Assembly (NCBI GenBank): GCA_031267775.1
Contig: JAIRYL010000002.1
Location: forward strand, 1-5,279
Direction: 5' to 3'
DNA length: 5,279 nucleotides
From: Tannerellaceae bacterium
Lineage (GTDB): Bacteria; Bacteroidota; Bacteroidia; Bacteroidales; Tannerellaceae
A model generated the notes under the pieces. The model worked only from the letters and a program-made list of their open reading frames with translations, ran no database searches and was not told the DNA's origin. Both the position numbers and the translations under genes were made by a program. This document shows positions 1-5,279 of this stretch, in pieces (the first letter of the stretch is position 1; each line of letters starts with the position of its first letter).

Positions 1-150
1 AATTTGTCCCGTGAGGGGACAGAAAAACCATTACACAGTATGTATTTCGCGTTACTTAATAAAAAATATCGCCTGTTCTTTTATAGGAAAATTGTTTTTC
101 CATACTCTTATAATAAAAAAGGTATGCGATACAGGAATGGTAAATGGTAA
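1..150 (+). other. Weak open frame entering from the left edge (possible 3' end of a gene, or a small ORF from position 40)
   Basis: Reading from position 1 there are 49 sense codons and then TAA at 148-150. The first in-frame ATG is at 40 and would give a 36-residue peptide starting MYFALLNKKYRL. That peptide has about ten Lys/Arg, six Tyr, four Phe and no Asp or Glu. The part before the ATG reads NLSREGTEKPLHS. I recognise no family. A frame this long can arise by chance in AT-rich DNA, and the K/Y/F-rich composition is typical of translated non-coding AT-rich sequence. It could also be the tail of an upstream gene. Confidence that it is coding is low. Confidence 0.15.
3..23. repeat. Hairpin at left edge (TGTCCC / GGGACA)
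   Basis: The arms TGTCCC (5-10) and GGGACA (16-21) are perfectly complementary around a GTGAG loop. A T-G wobble and a T-A pair can extend the stem to 3-23. On the + strand it is followed by A-rich sequence, not a T-run, so it is not a good intrinsic terminator in that direction. On the - strand only AATT follows before the window ends, so a terminator there cannot be judged. It could be the end of an upstream repeat or a transcript-end structure. The function is unknown. Confidence 0.45.
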
Positions 151-155
151 GATGT

Positions 156-177
156 TATCCGCTCATCAGAACGGATA
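156..177. repeat. Inverted repeat TATCCG-N10-CGGATA
   Basis: The arms TATCCG (156-161) and CGGATA (172-177) are perfect complements with a 10-base spacer. Two wobble pairs could extend them. The right arm begins at the last base of the candidate ECF -35 element GAAC (169-172), so a protein bound here could affect promoter use. It lies upstream of the likely transcription start, so a DNA operator is more plausible than an RNA hairpin if it has a role. Confidence 0.4.
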
Positions 178-192
178 GTTAAGTTTGACGTC
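169..192 (+). promoter_or_regulatory. Candidate ECF-type promoter of the sigma gene (GAAC-N16-CGTC)
   Basis: GAAC is at 169-172 and CGTC at 189-192, with 16 bases between them. This matches the general ECF promoter pattern of an AAC-containing -35 and a CGTC-like -10 at 16-17 bases spacing. Transcription would start near 199-202, leaving a leader of about 40 bases before the ATG at 242. The -10 is part of TGACGTC (186-192), which recurs at nearly the same distance before the receptor gene. The sigma factor may therefore transcribe its own gene. The promoter specificity of this particular sigma factor is not known, so this is inference. Confidence 0.4.
180..187 (+). promoter_or_regulatory. Alternative Bacteroidota housekeeping -7 box (TAAGTTTG)
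   Basis: TAAGTTTG is an exact match to the Bacteroidota primary-sigma -7 consensus TAnnTTTG. No clear TTTG or TTG -33 box lies about 19-25 bases upstream, where 150-165 reads mostly GATGTTATCCGCTC. The box overlaps the ECF candidate at 169-192, so at most one of them may be the main promoter, or both may be used under different conditions. Confidence 0.3.
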
Positions 193-198
193 CTGTTT

Positions 199-211
199 AG
201 GATGCTATCCT
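199..211. repeat. Inverted repeat AGGAT-GCT-ATCCT
   Basis: The five-base arms AGGAT (199-203) and ATCCT (207-211) are perfect complements around GCT. The repeat sits 31 bases before the sigma ATG. It would fall at or just after the transcription start predicted from the ECF promoter candidate. It could act as a small operator or a 5' hairpin. The three-base loop and short stem give weak RNA stability. Confidence 0.35.
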
Positions 212-241
212 GCCGGTGGGGATTAAAAAAAGAATAGAGAA

Positions 242-817
242 ATGACACAATCCGGCTTTATACCAGCGTCTATAATAAATGCAACTGCATCTGGAGACAG
301 GCGGGCATTCCGCTCATTTTATGACATGGCATATCCTGCAGTATACCGGTTTGTCAATTATTTTTTGATTAATAAAGGCGAAGCCAATGATATCGTTTCC
401 GAAGTATTCTACATTATATGGAAACGGCGGGAATCTCTTCTCCGCATTCAGGATATTAAGGCATACTTGTATATTACTTGCAGAAATGAAGTATATCATC
501 ATTTAAAACAAAAAGAAAAGTATCGCAACATCTCTATTGATGATATGGGAATAGATTTAAGTATCGAATCAACAACGATTGACGAACGATTGATAGAAGA
601 AGATATGCTTAAAGTATACAACGCCGCTATAGCACAATTACCCGAACGGTGCAAACTTGTTTTTTTGATGGTGCGCGAAGAAAATCTCAAATATAAAGAA
701 ATAGCGAAAATTCTTTCCATTACCGAAGGTACGGTAGAACAGCAAATGAATATTGCCATCCGAAAAATAATGGCAGTGGTAAAGAAATATTGCCCTTCGT
801 TAACGCTTCGGAGATAA
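242..817 (+). CDS. ECF RNA polymerase sigma factor, Bacteroidota FecI-like type
   Basis: This 191-residue protein directs RNA polymerase to specific promoters, probably those of the downstream receptor operon. The length is normal for an ECF sigma factor. The sigma-70 region 2 spans about residues 23-90. It includes DIVSEVFYIIW (50-60), the core-binding and -10 segment, and KAYLYITCRN (73-82). Region 4 spans about 124-177. It begins with LPERCKLVF (133-141) and carries the helix-turn-helix YKEIAKILSITEGTVEQQ, which would contact the -35 element. There is no region 3, as expected for this class. The ATG at 242 is preceded by purine-rich AGAGAA and no strong Shine-Dalgarno site, which is usual in Bacteroidota. 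The adjacent FecR-type gene is its likely anti-sigma factor. A candidate self-recognised promoter lies at 169-192. The family call is firm; the regulon is inferred. Confidence 0.95.
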   Translation: MTQSGFIPASIINATASGDRRAFRSFYDMAYPAVYRFVNYFLINKGEANDIVSEVFYIIWKRRESLLRIQDIKAYLYITCRNEVYHHLKQKEKYRNISIDDMGIDLSIESTTIDERLIEEDMLKVYNAAIAQLPERCKLVFLMVREENLKYKEIAKILSITEGTVEQQMNIAIRKIMAVVKKYCPSLTLRR

Positions 818-836
818 ATAAATGTTAATACCGGAT

Positions 837-869
837 GAGCGCTTATAGGATAAATCTCCCATAGCGCTC
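837..869. repeat. Hairpin between sigma and anti-sigma genes (GAGCGCT / AGCGCTC)
   Basis: The arms GAGCGCT (837-843) and AGCGCTC (863-869) pair perfectly over 7 bases. One bulged T allows two more A-T pairs, and the loop is about 15-19 bases. The structure starts 20 bases after the sigma stop codon. The sequence after it (TTCTAAATAG) is not a T-run, so this is not a standard terminator. It could set the relative level of sigma and anti-sigma by mRNA processing, stability or partial termination, or it may have no role. Confidence 0.4.
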
Positions 870-910
870 TTCTAAATAGAAGTAGAATTAAATCAATATA
901 TAAAGAAATT

Positions 911-1870
911 GTGGCGTCTTATGATTATTACGATGAAGAGCAGGATATAATAGAGGAATTATTCATAGAAACGCTGCGCGTTGTGAATGCCATGAAATCC
1001 TCGAATGTAGACAGGCTGATGTGTGAAAACAAAGAACTTGTTTTCAGTAAAATACGAAGCAAAATGGATACGAAACAACTTATTTGTTCCGCTAAATCCA
1101 ATCGATACGGAATTTGGAATTATTTATTGATTGCATCTGTATTCCTGCTGTTGATTGCTTCAACGGTTGCACTCTATTATTATGGAACATATAAATCCCG
1201 GATGGTAGAATTGGCAAAGACGCAAATTCATTTGAAGGTACCGTTTGGCGTCATTTCTCAAATGATTTTACCCGATGGCAGTCGGGTTATACTTAATGGA
1301 GGTTCTAAAATAAGCTATCCTGTTATCTTTACAAGTTCCAGGCAAATTGATTTTTCAGGAGAAGGCTTTTTTGAGGTGGTAAAAGATGAAAATAATCCAT
1401 TCATTATAAATTCAAAAAATATATCTGTAAAAGTATTAGGAACCCGTTTCGGGATTAAAGCATACGACGAAGACGTTAAAACGATATTGACTTTGAAAGA
1501 AGGAAGCGTTAAGGTATTTCCTTTTGGTATGGACATAAAGGAAGGCGTTTTCTTAGAACCGGATCAGCAGCTTATTATCAGGAACGATACGAAAGAATTT
1601 CAGCGTCGTAATGTAATTGCTGATGATTATACGGCATGGAAAGAGGGGATTTTTATTTTCAAGAACCAGGCGCTGTCTGAAATAAGCGCTACGTTGGAAC
1701 GCAGGTTTAACGTAAAGATAAATATAAAATCGGACCTGATTGGAAGCGAACAATATACGGCTCAGTTCAGATATGGAGAGAATGTAGAGCAGATATTAGA
1801 AAAATTATCGCACAAACGTTCTTGGCGAGTTATTAAAAAGAATGGAATAATCGAGTTGACCGGCAATTAA
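911..1870 (+). CDS. FecR-type anti-sigma factor, single-pass inner-membrane protein
   Basis: This 319-residue protein likely holds or activates the ECF sigma factor and receives the signal from the outer-membrane receptor. Residues 1-66 are cytoplasmic and acidic at the start. Residues 69-91 (NYLLIASVFLLLIASTVALYY) form one membrane helix. The periplasmic FecR domain covers about 105-205. It has LPDGSRVILNGGSKISYP, then FSGEGFFEV (148-156), then VKVLGTRFGI (173-182) and LKEGSVKV. A DUF4974-like tail covers about 247-317, after the typical W243-K-E-G, with the LERRFNVKI segment and YTAQFRYGENVEQILEKLS. The start is GTG at 911. The only nearby in-frame ATG (992) would remove 27 residues of the sigma-binding segment, and TAA at 851-853 closes the frame upstream. 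It lies 93 bases after the sigma gene, probably in the same transcript. The function is secure; the exact start is less so. Confidence 0.93.
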   Translation: MASYDYYDEEQDIIEELFIETLRVVNAMKSSNVDRLMCENKELVFSKIRSKMDTKQLICSAKSNRYGIWNYLLIASVFLLLIASTVALYYYGTYKSRMVELAKTQIHLKVPFGVISQMILPDGSRVILNGGSKISYPVIFTSSRQIDFSGEGFFEVVKDENNPFIINSKNISVKVLGTRFGIKAYDEDVKTILTLKEGSVKVFPFGMDIKEGVFLEPDQQLIIRNDTKEFQRRNVIADDYTAWKEGIFIFKNQALSEISATLERRFNVKINIKSDLIGSEQYTAQFRYGENVEQILEKLSHKRSWRVIKKNGIIELTGN

Positions 1871-1896
1871 TATTAACCTTAAAAATCGAATGCCTA

Positions 1897-1909
1897 TGAC
1901 GTCTTATTC
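1897..1909 (+). promoter_or_regulatory. TGACGTC element before the receptor gene, possible ECF -10
   Basis: TGACGTCTTATTC (1897-1909) matches TGACGTCCTGTTT (186-198) at 10 of 13 positions, including all of TGACGTC. It lies 55 bases before the ATG at 1952, and the other copy lies 56 bases before the sigma ATG. CGTC could be an ECF -10 element. A GAAC at 16 bases upstream is absent. The nearest AAC is at 1875-1877, 22 bases from CGTC, so the promoter is incomplete by the usual rule. It may mark a second entry point that makes receptor without sigma and anti-sigma. Confidence 0.3.
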
Positions 1910-1913
1910 ATAA

Positions 1914-1923
1914 ACAATATTGT
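1914..1923. repeat. Perfect palindrome ACAATATTGT
   Basis: This is a ten-base perfect palindrome in the spacer between the anti-sigma and receptor genes, 28 bases before the ATG at 1952. It is just downstream of the TGACGTC element. It could be a small operator, but AT-rich palindromes of this size occur by chance. Confidence 0.2.
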
Positions 1924-1951
1924 CTTCTCTATCTATAGAAACAGGGATGAC

Positions 1952-4900
1952 ATGACTCATATTGAGAGATCTAATAATCATATTATAAAAGTAATATTAA
2001 TGAATTTACCTGTCATGAAGAAAAACACAGAAACGAAACGTATTATATCTTGGTTTCGAACAATCATTCTTGTTGCAAGAAACGTATACATTCTTTTAAT
2101 GTTTAGTGTATCAAGCGCTTTTGCATTTTCGGAATATTCTCAAGTCACTTTGTTTAGTTTTTCAATGGAAAATAAAGCATTGGAGCAGGTTTTTATTGAG
2201 ATAGAGAAAACATCCGATTTTTCTATCATCTATAAAACAAATGAAGTGGATCTGAAAGAAATTATTTCTATTGACGTTCATCAGCAAACAGTTGAGAATA
2301 TTTTGAATATCGTACTGAAAAATCAACGGTTATTGTATGAGATAAGCGACAGGCACATCATTGTCTATAAGCGTTCTGTTCAAGACCCGAAAGATGAAAT
2401 AGAAAATTTAGCGTTGCAGCAAAGCGTAAGAACAATTCGAGGAAAGATACTCGACGCCACAGGCGAACCTATCCCCGGCGTAAACATAGCGCTGAAAGGA
2501 ACAACTGTGGGAGTCGTTTCTGATATAGATGGAAATTATGCCATCAATATCAATTCGTCGAACGATATTCTTGTGTTTCGCTACGTTGGCTATATTACGC
2601 AGGAAGTCAGGGTAAATAACGAAACAGAAATAAACATGAGACTGTTTGAAGACATGCAAATGTTGGGAGAAGTAGTTGTTACCGCATTGGGCATCAAGAG
2701 ACAGGCTAAAGCGTTGGGCTACTCGACAAGCGTGATTTCCGGCGATAATTTTACGGAAGCACGCAGTTTGAATATGGGAAATGCATTATCCGGTAAAATT
2801 GCAGGGGTAAACGTAGCGAATAACGCCACGGGCTTAGGCGGAAGCAGCCGGGTGGTTATACGCGGAAATGCCTCCCTGACCGGAAATAATCAGCCCCTCT
2901 ACGTAATTGACGGAATACCTTTTGACAACACAAACCAGGGAAGCGCCGGCACATGGGGCGGCCTTGATATGGGTGACGGACTGACTAATATTAATCCTGA
3001 CGACATTGAAGATATACAAATACTTAAAGGCGTGGCAGCCTCGGCTTTATATGGTTACAGAGGAGGAAACGGGGCGGTACTGATAACGACCAAGTCGGGG
3101 TCTAAAACTTCCGGTTATGGAATTGAATTTAATAATAATTTTACGCTCAATCCCATTTATGACTATCGGGATTATCAGGAAATTTATGGACAGGGATTAC
3201 AGGGAAGCCGACCTGCTTCGGCGGCGGCGGCAAGAGATTCGTATTCTTCCAGTTGGGGCGAAAAAATGGATGGAGGGAAAGCGATCAATTTCCTTGGAAA
3301 CGAATATGCGTACAATATGAAAGACAATTGGAAGAATTTCTATAATGTTGGTCTGACAAATCAAACGTCTATTGCTTTCAGCGGGAAAAGCGACCGGATT
3401 GTATATCGTTTGGCTGTCACAAATATGTACGATAAGGGGAATCTGCCTAATTCGGATTTTTCGCAACGAATGCTGAGTCTTAATACAACGTATCAGATAT
3501 CTCCCAAGGTGCATGTAGATCTTACGGCCAATTACTCGTTTGATAAAATAAGAAATCGTACCAACCTTTCTGATGGGAACGGAAACGTAAATGCAACTTT
3601 GCTGTATTTAGCCAATTCTTTTGACGTAAGGTGGCTTGAACCGGCTGTTGACGAAAACAGGAACGAGCTCATCCCCGGTAACAGCGTGTATTTCAATAAT
3701 CCTTATTTTTTGCTGTATGAGAAGAATAATACAACGGCTAAAAACCGTTTGACAGGAGGACTTACGCTTCGCTATGATATAGTTGACTGGCTATATGCGC
3801 AAGGACAAATTACGCGTGATGGATATATTATGAATTACCGCATCGAGCAGCCAACCGGAGCTGCTGCCGACCCGGAAGGATATTTAAGTGAATATGAGCG
3901 TAATTTTGAAGAGTTAAACGTTAATTATTTACTTGGATTGAATAAACGGGCGGGGCTTTTCTCTATCAATGCGAATATAGGGGGGAATATGCAACGAAGC
4001 ATCAATAAATCTTATGGAACAGATGGTAACATCCGTCCTTTTCTGGTACCTTATTTTTATTCGGCAAATAATGTGGGAAACCGCCCTTACAGAAGAACAT
4101 ACCAGGAGTATAGGGTAAATTCTGTCTACGGAACGGCGGAAATAGGATTTAAAGATTATTTATTCCTGAACCTGACAGGGCGTAACGACTGGTTTTCTAC
4201 GCTATCTCCCGAAAGCAACAGTTACCTGTATCCTTCGGCAAGTGCAAGTTTTGTGTTTAGCGATGCTTTCGCCATGCCCGGCTGGATATATTCGGGGAAA
4301 GTGCGTTTGTCTTATGCGCAGGCGTCCAACGGGACGTCGGCTTACCAAAATGCATTGACTTACACATTGGATAGCTATAAAATAACAGGACAGTCGGTAG
4401 GAAGAGTGAATAATAATACAATACCCAATGCGAGCCTTAAACCGGTAAGAATACAAGAATGGGAGACAGGAGCAAATCTTCAGTTTTTTGATAATCGTTT
4501 CGGAATTGACTTTGCTTTATATAAAAAAATAACGACAGACGATATTGTTACGGTAACAACCAGTAGCGCTTCCGGTTATAACTCGGCTATTATGAATGTG
4601 GGCGAGGTTCAGAACAGCGGGTTGGAAACAATGATACATGCCGTTCCTGTACGAACTGCCAATTTTATGTGGAATACGTCTGTTAACTTTTCATATAATA
4701 AAAGCGAAGTCGTCTATTTAGGAGGCGTTTCCAATATACAGATAGCAGATGCTTCCGCCCGTAATGGAAGCGTTGTGATCAGTAATATTGTAGGACAACC
4801 TTACGGGCAGATTGTAGGATATAAATACAAAACAGACGAGAATGGCGCCCGGATTTACGATAAAGAAGGACTGCCGGTACGCTCAAATGAAGTGAGTTCT

Positions 4901-5200
4901 CTGGGGGATGGAACGCCTAAATTTTCAGGAGGTTTTCGGAATGAATTTATGTATAAAAATATCGTTTTAAGTTTCTTGCTGGACTTTAAGGTTGGCGCTA
5001 AATTGTTTTCGGGAACGAATCTTAGCTTGTATAATGGCGGATTCCATAAAAATACGTTGCAGGGAAGGGAAGGCGGATATATAGGAACAGGCGTTACAGA
5101 AGATGGAACGCCTAATACCGTAGCTGTCGATGCGCAAAAATATTGGCAGGAAATTGTGTCGAGGAGTTATTTTATCAGAATTACACAACCGAACGTTTAA
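1952..5200 (+). CDS. SusC/RagA-family TonB-dependent outer-membrane receptor with STN domain, C-terminally truncated
   Basis: This protein is an outer-membrane importer and signal transducer, powered by TonB. The hydrophobic stretch IILVARNVYILLMFSVSSAFA (38-58) is a signal peptide with likely cleavage after AFA. The STN (secretin/TonB N-terminal) domain spans about 66-140 and is expected to contact the anti-sigma factor. A carboxypeptidase-regulatory-like domain spans about 161-235 (RGKILDATGEPIPGVNIALKG). It is followed by the TonB-box-like VVVTALGIKRQAKALGYS. The plug spans about 255-381, with VVIRGNASLTGNNQPLYVID and ALYGYRGGNGAVLITTKSG, hallmarks of SusC proteins. The barrel follows from about 390. 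ATGs at 2000 and 2015 are in frame, and MKKNTETK from 2015 gives a more normal signal peptide. The frame stops after YWQEIVSRSYFIRITQPNV, where relatives continue into 'YDASF.KLR' and roughly 100 more residues. The final barrel strands and terminal aromatic residue are missing, so the protein is probably not assembled correctly. The substrate is unknown. Confidence 0.93.
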   Translation: MTHIERSNNHIIKVILMNLPVMKKNTETKRIISWFRTIILVARNVYILLMFSVSSAFAFSEYSQVTLFSFSMENKALEQVFIEIEKTSDFSIIYKTNEVDLKEIISIDVHQQTVENILNIVLKNQRLLYEISDRHIIVYKRSVQDPKDEIENLALQQSVRTIRGKILDATGEPIPGVNIALKGTTVGVVSDIDGNYAININSSNDILVFRYVGYITQEVRVNNETEINMRLFEDMQMLGEVVVTALGIKRQAKALGYSTSVISGDNFTEARSLNMGNALSGKIAGVNVANNATGLGGSSRVVIRGNASLTGNNQPLYVIDGIPFDNTNQGSAGTWGGLDMGDGLTNINPDDIEDIQILKGVAASALYGYRGGNGAVLITTKSGSKTSGYGIEFNNNFTLNPIYDYRDYQEIYGQGLQGSRPASAAAARDSYSSSWGEKMDGGKAINFLGNEYAYNMKDNWKNFYNVGLTNQTSIAFSGKSDRIVYRLAVTNMYDKGNLPNSDFSQRMLSLNTTYQISPKVHVDLTANYSFDKIRNRTNLSDGNGNVNATLLYLANSFDVRWLEPAVDENRNELIPGNSVYFNNPYFLLYEKNNTTAKNRLTGGLTLRYDIVDWLYAQGQITRDGYIMNYRIEQPTGAAADPEGYLSEYERNFEELNVNYLLGLNKRAGLFSINANIGGNMQRSINKSYGTDGNIRPFLVPYFYSANNVGNRPYRRTYQEYRVNSVYGTAEIGFKDYLFLNLTGRNDWFSTLSPESNSYLYPSASASFVFSDAFAMPGWIYSGKVRLSYAQASNGTSAYQNALTYTLDSYKITGQSVGRVNNNTIPNASLKPVRIQEWETGANLQFFDNRFGIDFALYKKITTDDIVTVTTSSASGYNSAIMNVGEVQNSGLETMIHAVPVRTANFMWNTSVNFSYNKSEVVYLGGVSNIQIADASARNGSVVISNIVGQPYGQIVGYKYKTDENGARIYDKEGLPVRSNEVSSLGDGTPKFSGGFRNEFMYKNIVLSFLLDFKVGAKLFSGTNLSLYNGGFHKNTLQGREGGYIGTGVTEDGTPNTVAVDAQKYWQEIVSRSYFIRITQPNV

Positions 5201-5279
5201 GCATAGACACACCTGATAAGTGTTCAAGTTCCCTGAAATCACTGCTGTGTAGCCAATGTCAGACTGATTTACAGTCCTT
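5201..5279. other. Unidentified sequence after the truncated receptor, possible edge of an inserted element
   Basis: This is where the 3' end of a SusC gene and then a susD gene would be expected, but none of the three + frames reads like a SusC C-terminus. The stretch is rich in small symmetric motifs. ACAC-CTGATAA-GTGT lies at 5209-5223 and GACTG-ATTTA-CAGTC at 5262-5276. CTGATAA (5213-5219) is also the complement of TTATCAG (5172-5178) inside the receptor frame. Such motifs would fit the terminal region of an insertion sequence, but I cannot match it to a known family, and no transposase is visible. Confidence 0.3.

Larger units (their letters stand above)
151..210. repeat. Direct repeat pair GATGYTATCC, 50 bp apart
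   Basis: GATGTTATCC (151-160) and GATGCTATCC (201-210) differ at one base, and their starts are exactly 50 bases apart. The first copy overlaps the left arm of the inverted repeat at 156-177, and the second is most of the inverted repeat at 199-211. Both flank the candidate promoter elements of the sigma gene. They could be binding sites on one face of the helix or a chance match. Ten-base repeats in a 240-base region are only modest evidence. Confidence 0.35.

Noticed and set aside
86..101. Hairpin GGAAAA-TTGT-TTTTCC followed by an AT-rich stretch with TATAAT at 109-114
   Set aside because: The stem is almost entirely A-T and is not followed by a T-run. A TTG -35-like box is only about 11 bases from TATAAT. 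Neither a terminator nor a promoter is supported.
3117..3514. Overlapping open frames on both strands within the receptor (3117-3320 + and 3197-3514 -)
   Set aside because: They lie inside a well-supported SusC-type coding region, are rich in Arg and Ile as expected from out-of-frame reading, and show no domain.
4907..5115. A 14-base direct repeat GATGGAACGCCTAA at 4907-4920 and 5102-5115
   Set aside because: Both copies encode DGTP-like loop motifs of the receptor (GDGTPKF and EDGTPNT) in the same frame. Shared codon use explains the match, and the spacing does not suggest a duplication.
4967..5242. A 91-codon frame on the - strand crossing the receptor end
   Set aside because: It is mostly antisense to the clear receptor coding sequence, has no recognisable motif, and looks like a shadow frame.
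5215..5279. Possible tRNA-like pieces: GTTCAAGTTCC, and CTGTAAA on the - strand (tyrosine anticodon-loop-like)
   Set aside because: The T-loop-like piece has no pairing stem and lacks the C after the loop. The bases flanking CTGTAAA do not form a five-pair anticodon stem, and no T-arm follows. No cloverleaf can be drawn.

Overview
The window looks like a piece of a Bacteroidota genome, most likely of the order Bacteroidales. The evidence is the gene set: a FecI-type ECF sigma factor, a FecR-type anti-sigma factor with a DUF4974-like tail, and a SusC/RagA-type TonB-dependent receptor with an N-terminal STN signalling domain. AT-rich spacers and the lack of clear Shine-Dalgarno sites also fit. 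The genus cannot be read from the sequence.

Layout: all three recognisable genes lie on the + strand. Positions 1-241 are mainly a leader region. It holds a hairpin at the left edge, a weak open frame that runs in from outside the window (1-150), a cluster of short direct and inverted repeats (151-211), and candidate promoters for the sigma gene. The sigma factor is at 242-817. A 93-base spacer with a hairpin separates it from the anti-sigma gene (911-1870), which probably starts with GTG. An 81-base spacer leads to the receptor gene (1952-5200). The last 79 bases (5201-5279) match nothing I recognise.

How the genes work together: this is the layout of a cell-surface signalling system. In the Fec-type scheme, a ligand-loaded outer-membrane receptor uses its periplasmic STN domain to signal to the inner-membrane FecR protein. 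FecR then frees or activates the ECF sigma factor, which transcribes the receptor operon. In Bacteroidota such systems usually control a SusC/SusD pair that imports a glycan or other nutrient. No SusD gene is visible here, and the ligand cannot be inferred.

Two points deserve attention. First, the receptor reading frame ends before the last part of the beta-barrel, shortly after the usual 'DAQKYWQ' region. The final residues and the following DNA do not resemble a SusC C-terminus, which suggests disruption by an insertion or rearrangement near 5150-5200. Second, a TGACGTC element lies 56 bases before the sigma start and 55 bases before the receptor start. At the sigma gene it forms a textbook-like ECF promoter (GAAC, 16 bases, CGTC), consistent with autoregulation and shared control. 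I see no exotic or undescribed defence or mobile system in this window.
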